A program made the position numbers and the translations under genes. From positions 1,178,001-1,242,000 of the forward strand of contig CAWIFQ010000005.1 of assembly GCA_963835495.1 (NCBI GenBank): a stretch of DNA of 64,000 nucleotides, written 5' to 3'. The notes below the pieces were generated by a model. It searched no databases and was not told the DNA's origin. It saw only the letters and a program-made list of their open reading frames with translations. Positions 42,995 through 51,663 of the stretch are shown here, in pieces. Within the stretch, counting starts at the first letter, position 1; every line of letters begins with the position of its first letter. The DNA comes from Acaudatibacter sp963835495 (GTDB lineage: Bacteria > Pseudomonadota > Alphaproteobacteria > Caulobacterales > Caulobacteraceae).

Positions 42995-44863
42995 ATGATC
43001 GGGAATGAAGCCAAGAAGTCCGTCGTAGATGTGGCGCCGCCGCCGCGGGTCAGGCCGGCCGCGCGGCCGCCGCTGCAGCTGGTGCGCAAGGTCGAGATCG
43101 ATCGCTCGCGCGATGCGCTGCTGACCGACTTCGGACGCACGACGCTGGAGGACCGCTACCTGCTGGCGGGCGAGTCGTACCAGGACATGTTCGCCCGGGT
43201 CGCCACCGCCTACGCCGACGACGCCGAGCACGCCCAGCGCATCTACGACTACATCTCCAAGCTCTGGTTCATGCCCTCGACGCCGGTGCTGTCGAACGGC
43301 GGCGCCGACCGCGGCCTGCCGATCTCGTGCTTCCTCAACGCGGTCGGCGATTCGCTGGAAAGCATCGTCGGCACCTGGAACGAGAACGTGTTCCTGGCCG
43401 CCAACGGCGGCGGCATCGGCACCTACTGGGGCGGCGTGCGCTCCATTGGCGAGAAGGTGAAGGGCGCCGGCCAGACCAGCGGCATCATCCCGTTCATCCG
43501 GGTGATGGACAGCCTGACGCTGGCGATCAGCCAAGGTTCACTTAGACGCGGCTCCGCCGCGGTCTACATCGACGTCTGGCACCCGGAGATCGAGGAATTC
43601 GTCGAGATCCGCAAACCCAGCGGCGACTTCAACCGCAAGAGTCTCAACCTGCACCACGGCGTGTGCATCACCGACGAGTTCATGGAGGCGGTGCGCGACG
43701 GCGCGCGCTTCGGCCTGCGCTCGCCCAAGACCGGCGAAGTGGTGCGCGAGATCGACGCCCGCACGCTGTGGCAGAAGCTGCTGGAGCTGCGGCTGCAGAC
43801 CGGCGAGCCCTACCTGATCTTCTCCGACACCGCCAACCGCGCCATGCCGCAGCACCAGCGCGAGCTGGGGCTGAAGGTGCGCCAGTCGAACCTCTGCTCC
43901 GAGATCCTGCTGCATTCGGGCAAGGACCACCTGGGCGAAGAGCGCACCGCGGTGTGCTGCCTCTCGTCGCTCAACGCCGAGAAGTTCCTCGAGTGGCGCG
44001 ACCACCCGACCTTCATCGAGGACGCCATGCGCTTCCTCGACAACGTGCTGCAGGACTTCATCGACCGCGCGCCCGACCAGATGGCCAGCGCCGCCTACGC
44101 CGCCTACCGCGAGCGTTCGGTGGGGCTGGGCATCATGGGTTTCCACACCTTCCTGCAGGCCCAGAACGTGCCGTTCGAGAGCGCGCTGGCCAAGAGCTGG
44201 AACATGCGCATCTTCAAGCACCTGCGCCGTGGCTGCGACGCCGCCAGCCGGGTGCTGGCCGAGGAGCGCGGGCCCTGCCCGGACGCCGCCGAGCGCGGGG
44301 TGATGGAGCGCTTCAGCCACAAGATCGCCATCGCGCCGACGGCGTCGATCTCGATCATCTGCGGCGGCACCAGCGCCGGCATCGAGCCGATCCCGGCCAA
44401 CATCTACACCCACAAGACCCTGTCGGGCTCGTTCGCGGTCAAGAACCCCTACCTCGAGCGGCTGCTGGAAGAGCGCGGCAAGAACACCCCGGAGATCTGG
44501 GGCTCGATCCTGGAGCAGGAGGGCTCGGTGCTGCACCTCGACTGCCTGACGGCGGACGAGAAGGACGTCTACAAGACGGCGTTCGAGATCGACCAGCGCT
44601 GGATCGTCGAGCTGGCCGCCGACCGCGCCGCCGACATCTGCCAGTCGCAGTCGATCAACATTTTCCTGCCCGGCGACGTCGATAAGTGGGACCTGCATAT
44701 GCTGCACTGGCAGGCCTGGGAGCGGGGGGTGAAGAGCCTCTACTACCTGCGCTCCAAGTCGGTGCAGCGCGCCGCCTTCGCCGGCGGCGACGGCATCGCC
44801 GCGATGGTCGAGAAAGCCGCCGGCGCGCGCACCGACTACGACGAGTGCCTCGCCTGCCAGTAG
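42995..44863 (+). CDS. nrdA: Ribonucleoside-diphosphate reductase alpha subunit without ATP-cone
   Basis: This 622-residue class I large subunit reduces ribonucleotides. It has PSTPVLSNGG, the first active-site Cys in GLPISCFLNAVGDS, the thiyl-radical Cys and its partners in SNLCSEILLHS, ERTAVCCLSSLN, the PTASISIICG loop and the C-terminal redox pair ECLACQ. The N-terminus goes straight into the catalytic core; no ATP-cone of about 90 residues precedes it. I chose ATG 42995 because the upstream ATG at 42935 directly abuts the NrdR-type box. The beta subunit lies 4 kb downstream. Confidence 0.93.
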   Translation: MIGNEAKKSVVDVAPPPRVRPAARPPLQLVRKVEIDRSRDALLTDFGRTTLEDRYLLAGESYQDMFARVATAYADDAEHAQRIYDYISKLWFMPSTPVLSNGGADRGLPISCFLNAVGDSLESIVGTWNENVFLAANGGGIGTYWGGVRSIGEKVKGAGQTSGIIPFIRVMDSLTLAISQGSLRRGSAAVYIDVWHPEIEEFVEIRKPSGDFNRKSLNLHHGVCITDEFMEAVRDGARFGLRSPKTGEVVREIDARTLWQKLLELRLQTGEPYLIFSDTANRAMPQHQRELGLKVRQSNLCSEILLHSGKDHLGEERTAVCCLSSLNAEKFLEWRDHPTFIEDAMRFLDNVLQDFIDRAPDQMASAAYAAYRERSVGLGIMGFHTFLQAQNVPFESALAKSWNMRIFKHLRRGCDAASRVLAEERGPCPDAAERGVMERFSHKIAIAPTASISIICGGTSAGIEPIPANIYTHKTLSGSFAVKNPYLERLLEERGKNTPEIWGSILEQEGSVLHLDCLTADEKDVYKTAFEIDQRWIVELAADRAADICQSQSINIFLPGDVDKWDLHMLHWQAWERGVKSLYYLRSKSVQRAAFAGGDGIAAMVEKAAGARTDYDECLACQ

Positions 44864-44895
44864 TTCCGGTGGAATTTAGCTAGACCGTCTCAATT

Positions 44896-45001
44896 CTCAC
44901 GTCATGGCCGGGCTTGTCCCGGCCACCCATGAACACGACGGCCGACCGTGTTCATGGGTTGCCGGCACTCCGCGCTGCGCGCTCCGGTCGGCAATGACGT
45001 C
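44896..45001. repeat. Family B palindromic repeat, full copy
   Basis: TCACGTCATGGCCGGGCTTG with TCCCGGCCACCCATGAACAC on the left, and TTCATGGGTTGCCGGCACTC with TCGGCAATGACGTCA on the right. Same element as near 31.9 and 53.2 kb, in the gap between nrdA and the ClC gene. Confidence 0.88.
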
Positions 45002-45030
45002 AGTTTGGTCCCAACCAATATGAGCGCTCC

Positions 45031-46881
45031 CTAGGCGGTGACCCCGCCGCGGCGCCAGACCGGCGGCGTCGCAGCGCGGTCGACCTCCAGCGCGCGCTGC
45101 GCCGCGTGGACCCGCAGCAGGTCCTTGCGGGTGACCAGCCCGACCAGCCGGCCGGCCTCGTCGACGATCGGCACGCGGCCGACGTCGCGCTCCACCATCT
45201 GCTCGGCCAGCGCGCCGACGGCCTGGTCCGGGCCGCCGCGCAGCAGGCCGGCGTCGGACACCACCTCGCCCAGCGTCTCGCCCTCGTGCGGGCCCTCGGT
45301 CAGCCAGCGCATCACCTCGGCCCGTGGCGCCAGGCCCAGCACGACGCCGCGGCCATCGACCACCGGGTAGCTCTTGTGCCGGGTCTGGGGGCCGGTGAAG
45401 AAGGCCACCGCCTGGTCGATCGGCATGCCGGCCGGCAGGGTCTCCACGTCACTCACCATCACCTCCCGCACCCGCATGGTCTGGAACGGGTCGACGCTGT
45501 ATTCGCGCGAGAGGTGCAGGCCGCGGCGGGCGATCTTCTCGGTCAGGATCGAGCGCTTCATCAGCAGCACGGTCACGCCGTAGGCGGCCGCCGACGCCGC
45601 CAGCAGCGCGGGCAGGGCGGCGAAATCGCCGGTCAGCTCGGCGGCGAACAGGGCGCCGGTCAGCGGCGCGCGCATGGTCCCGCCCATCATGCCGGCCATG
45701 CCGATCAGCGCCCAGAAGCCGGGGCCGCCGGGCAGCCAGTGGCCCTCGATCGCGCCCAGCGCCCCGCCCAGGATCAGCAGCGGCGCCAGCACCCCGCCGG
45801 AGGTGCCCGACGACAGCGCCACGATCCAGATCACCGCCTTGACCAGCAGCAGCCGGCCGGTCTCCTCCAGCGCGACGCGGCCGGCCAGCAGGTCGCCGAT
45901 CACGTTGTAGCCGACGCCGAGCGCGCTGGGATCGGCCAGGCCGCCGACGCCGACCATCAGCCCGCCCAGCGCCGGCCACCACATCCAGTGCAGCTTCAGC
46001 CGTCCGAACGCGTCCTCGGCGGCGTAGAGGCAGACCGTCAGCAGGCTCGACTGCAGCCCGGCGACGATCCCCATCCCCGCGCACAGCAGCAGCCGGGCCC
46101 AGGTCAGTTGGCCCCAAGCGCCCTGGAGGGGGTCGACCAGGTGGAACAGCGGCCCGGCGCCCAGCAGGAACGGCCGCACCCCGGCGGCGACCAGCACCGC
46201 GACCGTCACCGGCAGGAAGCTGCGCGGCTTCCACTCGAACAGCAGCAGCTCGACCGCCAGCAGCACCGCGGCCAGCGGCGTGCCGAACACGCCGGTCATG
46301 CCGGCCGCCGCGCCGGCCACCAGCAGCGTCTTGCGCTCGGCGGCGCTGAGGTGGAACAGCTGCGCGAACAGCGAACCGATCGCCCCGCCGGTCATGATGA
46401 TCGGCCCCTCGGCCCCGAACGGGCCGCCGGTGCCGATGGCGATCGCCGACGACAGCGGCTTCAGCAGCGCCACTTTGGCCGACATGCGGCTGCCGCCGAT
46501 CAGGATCGCCTCGATCGCCTCGGGAATGCCGTGGCCGCGGATCTTCTCGGAGCCGTAGCGGGCCATCAGGCCGATCGCCAGGCCGCCCAGCGCCGGCGCC
46601 AGCACCATCCACGGGCTGGGACGCACCTGGGCGAAGTCGATCGGCTGCACGCCGAGCTTCCCCAGCCAGACCAGGTTGGAGACCAGCGCGATCAGCCGCA
46701 GCAGCACCCAGGCGCCCAGCGCCCCGGCGGCGCCGACCAGGGTCGCCATCGCCACCAGCATCACCATTCGGCGGTCGGCGGTGAAGTCGCCGAGGCTGAG
46801 CGCGCCCGGCCCGTGTCGCTGCGGCGCATGGCGGGTGGAATGGCGCGCGTGGCTCGGCGCGGCGTCGGCTGTCTCGGTCAT
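45031..46881 (-). CDS. ClC-family chloride channel/exchanger with CBS domains
   Basis: This 616-residue membrane protein has the ClC helices: GHGIPEAIEAIL (in place of the GSGIP selectivity loop), GPFGAEGPIIMTGG with the gating glutamate, and GTSGGVLAPLLILGG. A pair of CBS domains (about 460-600) ends the protein: MVSDVETLPAGMPIDQAVAFF and VERDVGRVPIVDEAGRLVGLVTRKDLL. The gating Glu suggests an H+/Cl- exchanger. It is divergent from a small exported-protein gene; a FixK-type box lies in the gap. Confidence 0.9.
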   Translation of the reverse strand: MTETADAAPSHARHSTRHAPQRHGPGALSLGDFTADRRMVMLVAMATLVGAAGALGAWVLLRLIALVSNLVWLGKLGVQPIDFAQVRPSPWMVLAPALGGLAIGLMARYGSEKIRGHGIPEAIEAILIGGSRMSAKVALLKPLSSAIAIGTGGPFGAEGPIIMTGGAIGSLFAQLFHLSAAERKTLLVAGAAAGMTGVFGTPLAAVLLAVELLLFEWKPRSFLPVTVAVLVAAGVRPFLLGAGPLFHLVDPLQGAWGQLTWARLLLCAGMGIVAGLQSSLLTVCLYAAEDAFGRLKLHWMWWPALGGLMVGVGGLADPSALGVGYNVIGDLLAGRVALEETGRLLLVKAVIWIVALSSGTSGGVLAPLLILGGALGAIEGHWLPGGPGFWALIGMAGMMGGTMRAPLTGALFAAELTGDFAALPALLAASAAAYGVTVLLMKRSILTEKIARRGLHLSREYSVDPFQTMRVREVMVSDVETLPAGMPIDQAVAFFTGPQTRHKSYPVVDGRGVVLGLAPRAEVMRWLTEGPHEGETLGEVVSDAGLLRGGPDQAVGALAEQMVERDVGRVPIVDEAGRLVGLVTRKDLLRVHAAQRALEVDRAATPPVWRRGGVTA

Positions 46882-47005
46882 GGATCTCGATCGTGATGGG
46901 CGCGGGGAGGCGCTGGCGAGCGCTTACATCACGCCAGGATATTAATTCAACCTTGCCCGCCCGTCGGCCCCCGTCGGAAGGGCGGCGAAATCTCTGTTCA
47001 GCCGC

Positions 47006-47019
47006 TTGATGTGCATCAA
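47006..47019. promoter_or_regulatory. Perfect FixK/FNR-type box
   Basis: TTGAT-GTGC-ATCAA is a perfect match to the TTGAT-N4-ATCAA consensus. It lies in the 253-bp gap between the divergent ClC gene (start 46881) and the small exported-protein gene (start 47135). Confidence 0.65.
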
Positions 47020-47134
47020 CGCGCTGGCGCTTGGCCCGGCCTATGCTTGAGCTTGTCCTGCCGGACTGAAACGGAACCGATTGCGCGGCTTCGTCATTGC
47101 TCCGTCAAAGGATATCGCCGCTGGGAGCTGGGCG

Positions 47135-47548
47135 ATGAACAAGTGGCTGATGATCTTCGCGGTCTGCATACCGACGATGGCGCACGCCGATCCGACGCGC
47201 GATCATCCGACGGCGGACCGTCCCGTGCAGACATCCTACGCGGTGAGCCCGCCGGCGTCGCACGGCTACATCCCCGACGGCTGGGCGATGCGGGCGACCT
47301 TCCGGGGGCGGGCGATGGACCTGCAGTCGCGCGACTGGACCACCGACCCGCACGCCCAGCCCCGCGACATCGAGGCGGGCTACGGCTGGCGCGACGGCCG
47401 CGCCACCGCGGTGATCGGCTACGAGGAACACGACTACGGCCCAAGGCCGGCGTCCAACATCTATGCGATCGAGCGCGACCCCAACCAGCCGCCCCCGGTC
47501 CGCGGCGGCGGCGTACTGGGCCTCAGCTTCGTCCTGCACGGACGGTAA
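47135..47548 (+). CDS. Small exported protein of unknown function
   Basis: This 137-residue protein starts MNKWLMIFAVCIPTMAHA, a signal peptide, with GGGAG 7 bases before the ATG. The mature part has SHGYIPDGWAMRATFRGRAM, IEAGYGWRDGRATAVIGYEEHDYG and ends GLSFVLHGR, a beta-strand-rich pattern that could be an outer-membrane or surface fragment. I do not recognise the family. The perfect FixK-type box 122 bp upstream may control it. A family A repeat begins at the stop codon. Confidence 0.7.
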   Translation: MNKWLMIFAVCIPTMAHADPTRDHPTADRPVQTSYAVSPPASHGYIPDGWAMRATFRGRAMDLQSRDWTTDPHAQPRDIEAGYGWRDGRATAVIGYEEHDYGPRPASNIYAIERDPNQPPPVRGGGVLGLSFVLHGR

Positions 47549-47707
47549 TCCTCACCCGTAGGGGGAGGGGGACCGCGTAGCGGTGGAGGGGGTGCGTTGC
47601 AACGCGCCCAGCTAGCCGGACCAAGCTCCGCCTATCCTCGGATACTCGCGCACTTCATCAGGCCCCCTCCACCCCTTCGGGGTCCCCCTCCCCCTATGGG
47701 GGAGGAT
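47548..47707. repeat. Intergenic palindromic repeat, family A, copy 4
   Basis: CCTCACCCGTAGGGGGAGGG and GACCGCGTAGCGGTGGAGGG on the left face GCCCCCTCCACCCCTTCGGG and TCCCCCTCCCCCTATGGGGG on the right, separated by about 60 bp. It fills the gap between two convergent genes. Confidence 0.9.
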
Positions 47708-47709
47708 AT

Positions 47710-48334
47710 TTACGTGAACGGAAACCGGTCGGCCCAGAACGCCCGCAGCCTTGGTTCGGCGTCGACGCGGCGGGCGACTTCGGCCAGTTTCGGGGCGGCG
47801 TCGTTGAAGCGGGCGCGGCCGCCGGCCCAGCGCGAGATCACCGTGACATAGAGGTCGAGCACGGTCAGCTCGTCGCCTAGGATGTAGCGGCCGGGGTCGA
47901 CCTGGCGCTCCATGATCCGCCAGCAGTCGATGAAGCGATCGCCGATCCGCGCCTTGGCGATCTTGCCCAGTTCGGCGTCGTCGATGATCCGCCCCGGCTC
48001 GTCGCGGATCCAGTACAGCGCGTAGATCGCGGCTCGACACGAACGCCATCCAGCGCAGGAACGCCGGCCGCGCGTGCGCCGCCATCGTCGGCGCCAGCCG
48101 CGCCTCGGGGTGCGCGTCGGCCAGCCAGATCAGGATCGCGCTCGACTCGGTCATCAGCTCGCCGCCGGGCAGCACCAGCGCTGGCACCTGGCGCATCGGG
48201 TTGGCGGCGTAGAGCGCCGGATCGTCGCCGTAAGCCTCGACCACCCGATAGGGCAGATCGAGCAGCGTCAGCGTCGCCTCGACCGGCACGGAGCCGGTCC
48301 CCTTGGCGCCATAGACCACGTATTCACCGCTCAT
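47710..48334 (-). CDS. Glutathione S-transferase, one frameshift
   Basis: This GST-fold protein has an N-terminal thioredoxin-like domain (YVVYGAKGTGSVPVEATLTLL, MRQVPALVLPGGELMTESSAIL) and a helical C-terminal domain. The frame slips near 48035; dropping one base restores MAFVSAAIYALYWIRDEPGR and joins it to ERQVDPGRYILGDELTVLDLYV and RAFWADRFPF. The repaired length is 207 residues, standard for a GST. The N-terminal Ser/Gly region suggests a Ser-type active site. A family A repeat follows. Confidence 0.85.
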
Positions 48335-48354
48335 GCTGGGCTCCCACTATCCCG

Positions 48355-48785
48355 CTCATCCCGGCGCAAGCCGGGACCCAGGCAGGCGGTAAATGCAAGC
48401 GCGCAAATCGGCGGCAGCAGCGCGCGCGGCGGGTGGCCCTAGGGAATGAACCGCGGAGATCGCGGAGACACGCGGAGCTACCGAGCGGCTGAGGGGCTGC
48501 GGCGCACCACTAAGGACACTAAGGGCGCGCGAGCGCGCCGGATGGTCGGCGGGGATGGTCGTGATTGGCGGGGCGCCAAGCGCCTCTTGGCGCCCTTGAT
48601 GGTTCAAACTGCGGGCTGCGGGGGGATGAGCGCGCCGATCGCGCAGCCAACTCGTTAGCTCCGCGTGTCTCCGCGATCTCCGCGGTTCAACTTCCTGCGT
48701 TGCCTGCGGCGCGCTCAGCCTGGCAGGAAGACGCCCACGCAACCGCTTACCGCCTGGGTCCCGGCTTTCGCCGGGATAAGCGGGT
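48355..48785. repeat. Nested double palindrome upstream of nrdB
   Basis: An outer pair (CATCCCGGCGCAAGCCGGGA with CCCAGGCAGGCGGTAA on the left; TACCGCCTGGGTCCCGGCTT with TCGCCGGGATAAGCGGG on the right) encloses an inner pair (CCGCGGAGATCGCGGAGACA on the left; TGTCTCCGCGATCTCCGCGG on the right). A central hairpin GGCGCCAAG-CGCCT-CTTGGCGCC lies within. The element fills most of the 628-bp gap before nrdB. Confidence 0.8.
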
Positions 48786-48835
48786 TCGTTGGTTCAAAGT
48801 CGCACCGGAAACCCCACATTATACCCAGTTCTCCA

Positions 48836-48877
48836 CAACATGTTGTGGCTCTGTTAACCGCATACCCCAACATGTCG
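48836..48877 (+). promoter_or_regulatory. Pair of NrdR-type boxes upstream of nrdB
   Basis: CAACATGTTG (48836-48845, inside a perfect CCACAACATGTTGTGG palindrome) and CAACATGTCG (48868-48877) are exactly 32 bp apart, the same spacing as at nrdA. The nrdB start is 86 bp downstream. Confidence 0.7.
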
Positions 48878-48962
48878 CACATTGGCGCCTTGTCGGGCGG
48901 GCCGTCTTGGCCTCCTCTGATTTCAGTCGCCACGGTTTGATTCGTACGGGATTATCGGCCCC

Positions 48963-50001
48963 ATGACCGCCTCCAAGCTCAGCAAACTGCCCGGCCTGCT
49001 CACGCCGTCGTTCGGCTACAAGCCGTTCCGCTATCCCTGGGCCTACGACTTCTGGAAGCGCCAGCAGCAGGTCCACTGGATGCCCGAGGAGGTGCCGCTG
49101 GGCGAGGACTGCAAGGACTGGGCGGCCAAGCTCAACGACAAGGAGCGCAACCTGCTGACCCAGATCTTCCGCTTCTTCACCCAGTCCGACGTCGAGGTGA
49201 ACGACAACTACATGGAGCGCTACGCCCGGGTGTTCAAACCGATCGAGGTGAAGATGATGCTGGCGGCGTTCTCCAACATGGAGACCATCCACATCGCCGC
49301 CTACGCGCTGCTGCTCGAGACCATCGGCATGCCGGAGAGCGAGTTCAGCGCCTTCCTCGAGTTCGAGGCGATGAAGGCCAAGCACGACTACATGCAGAAG
49401 TTCGGCGTCGACACCAACGCCGACATCGCCCGCACGCTGGCCATGTTCGGCGGCTTCACCGAGGGGCTGCAGCTGTTCGCCAGCTTCGCCATGCTGATGA
49501 ACTTCCCCGCGCTTCAACAAGATGAAGGGCATGGGCCAGATCGTCTCCTGGAGCGTGCGCGACGAGAGCCTGCACTGCGAGGGGATCGTCCAGCTCTACC
49601 ACGCCTTCAACGCCGAGACCGGCGCGGTGACCAAGGCGGTCGCCGACGACATCGTCGACTGCTGCAAGACCGTGGTCGGCCTGGAGGACCGCTTCATCGA
49701 CCTGGCCTTCGAGGCCGGCGAGGTGCAGGGCATGACCCCCGACGACATCAAGACCTACATCCGCTTCATCGCCGACTGGCGCCTGCGCCAGCTGAAGCTG
49801 CCGGAAGTCTACGGCGTGCGCGAAAACCCGCTGCCGTGGCTGCAGAGCCTGCTATCGGGCGTCGAACACGCCAACTTCTTCGAGGCCCGCGCCACCGAGT
49901 ACTCCAAGGCCGCGACCACGGGCCAGTGGCACGGCGAGACGGGCGTGTGGGGCGCGTTCGACCGGATGATGGCGCGGCGGGGGGACGAGGGGGTGCATTA
50001 G
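48963..50001 (+). CDS. nrdB: Ribonucleoside-diphosphate reductase beta subunit, one frameshift
   Basis: This is the diiron/tyrosyl-radical subunit of class I ribonucleotide reductase. It shows DKERNLLTQIFRFFTQSDVEV with the first Asp/Glu iron ligands, ETIHIAAYALLLETIG and EFEAMKAKHDYMQ, then the frame slips near 49515; dropping one base restores NFPRFNKMKGMGQIVSWSVRDESLHCEGI with the second Glu-x-x-His. Repaired length is 345 residues, normal. No ATP-cone is fused to it either. It is co-regulated with nrdA by paired NrdR-type boxes. Confidence 0.92.
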
Positions 50002-50028
50002 GAAACTCTCGCGCCCTCTTGACGCCAA

Positions 50029-50682
50029 ATGTCTTGCGGAACACAACGAGAACAAACGTTGCTCTTTAGCGAGCCGCCTGTGGGTGCTTTTATGCTCGGG
50101 TCGGGGGGCCGTTGTCAGGGCCGCCATGCAGTTCAGGAACCCGCAAGCTTGCCGAATTCTCGCGAAAATCACCTGGGCCATCTGCAGGAAAGGCTCGGCC
50201 ATCTCTTCAGGATCGGCGCGTCCGTCAGGAGCGTAGAGGCTGCTGACGGTCTCGCGGTGGGTACGGTGAAGGGCCCAGTCCGGCGCGACAACCAAGACCG
50301 CGCGCTCGTCGCGCGGATCGTAAGTGGTACCCCTCATGGCGACACGCTGACGGTCGCCGCGGTGTTTGACGGGATGGGTGGGATGGCGGATGGGGCCGCG
50401 GCCGCGACGCTTGCGGCGTCAGCTTTCATCGCTGAATTGGTCGCAACGAGGGGTACGCTGCGCAATCGGCTCGAGAGGGCGGTGCTTCGCGCAAACAATC
50501 AGGTCTTCCAGCGGTTCTCCGCCAAAGGAGGGACCACTCTCACTGCAGTGGCGTTTGATGGAAATGCCCGTGGCTGCATAGCCCATGTCGGCGACTCCCG
50601 ACTTTACCGTCACACTAGAGATCGCCTCCTGCTTTTGACTACTGACGACACGGTTCAAGGTGTCGTTCGGGCTACCCCCTAG
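50029..50682 (+). pseudogene. Truncated PP2C-type protein phosphatase
   Basis: The frame contains a PP2C N-terminal half: VGTVKGPVRRDNQDRA (metal Asp, about residue 86), AAVFDGMGGMADGAAAATLA (about 112), GGTTLTAVAF and AHVGDSRLYRHTRDR (about 185). It stops right after LLTTDDTVQG, where a complete PP2C needs about 80-100 more residues including the last metal ligands. The first 70 residues are not PP2C-like. Base composition is clearly lower in GC and codon use (TTA, ATA, AGA) differs from neighbours, so the segment is probably acquired. Kinase fragments follow directly. Confidence 0.6.
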
Positions 50683-51012
50683 GTATACATCTCCGAAAGC
50701 CCTCTCTGGGGGTGGAATGTCGGATACCTGGCAATGCAACGACAACAATCTCAAGCGACAAGTCGTCGTAAAGACGTTAAAGCCAGGTGTCGCCGCGTCC
50801 AAACTACTGGACGAACTCTCGGCTCTGTCGGCGATCCGGTCTCCGCACGTCGTTCAGGTGTTGGATGTTATCTACGACCACGCGGGGCAGATCGCAGGTT
50901 TTGTCGAAGAGTTCATAGATGGGCCGGCTCTTAATTGCTTGCCGGTCGTTGGCACGCTTGAGGCACTCAAGCTAAGCGATTCGAGCGTTCTGCGGTCGTT
51001 AGCGCGAGGGTA
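50660..51012 (+). pseudogene. N-lobe fragment of a Ser/Thr protein kinase
   Basis: Starting GTG 50660 within the phosphatase frame end, it reads FGLPPRYTSPKALSGGGMSD (glycine loop), VVVKTLKPG (ATP-binding Lys), KLLDELSALSAIRSPHVVQV (helix C) and VEEFIDGPAL (hinge). The sequence then becomes unrelated and stops after LRSLARG. There is no catalytic loop. It overlaps in another frame the start of a second kinase fragment. Confidence 0.55.
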
Positions 51013-51663
51013 AATCACTCGAATATTGCGAAGACGTTAGATTATTTTTCTGGAGCAGAAGGGGCCTATCTCATCGAGGAGTACGTCGAGGGACTGGACT
51101 TATCTAAGCTGGTAACAGGCCAGCTACCATACCTGCCTCCTACTGCGGTTGCTCGTATTTTACACCAGCTCGCGAAGGGGCTCGCGGCATCACATCATGC
51201 AGACGTGATTCACCGCGACCTGAAGCCGAGCAATATTATGGTTGTCGGTGGATTGCGGTTCGCGGAAGTCAAGATTACCGACTTCGGGATAGCAAAGATG
51301 GCCGAAGGCGAGATAGGACCGTGGGCCGCTGGCGACGACAAAGGTGCGACGTCTTCGAGAACTATTCTTGGCGCCATTCCGTATATGTCGCCCGAGAGCC
51401 TGACTGATTTTAAGTCCGCAGATAAGCCCGCGGATGTTTGGTCGATAGGGGCGATAGCCTACGAGTTGTTATCTGGCGTGCGCCCCTTAGCGCTTTGGGG
51501 CGGGACCGATACAACCGGGATGGCGATTTGCCTGACACTTGTGCCGGTGCCGTGCCGCCCAAGATTTAGCAGACCTGAAAGCGCAGCGGCGTGGGCGGTT
51601 TGCGCCCGACCCGTGGCGACGCTAGCGTTCGCACCCGTCTATGGGGGGCTGGCACGGCGATGA
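50962..51663 (+). pseudogene. C-lobe fragment of a second Ser/Thr protein kinase
   Basis: Frame 1 opens at 50962 and reads KRFERSAVVSARVNHSNIAK (helix C onward), AYLIEEYVEGLDLSKLV (hinge), HRDLKPSNIM, DFGIAKM, PYMSPESL and DVWSIGAIAYELLSG. It has no glycine loop or ATP-binding lysine, and after LLSGVRPL the sequence loses kinase character and ends at 51663. Because both fragments contain a hinge motif, they derive from two kinases joined by a deletion, not one broken gene. Confidence 0.55.

Noticed and set aside
50029..51663. An intact PP2C-kinase defence operon
   Set aside because: Each of the three frames lacks a required part of its catalytic domain, so no complete enzyme is encoded as the sequence stands.
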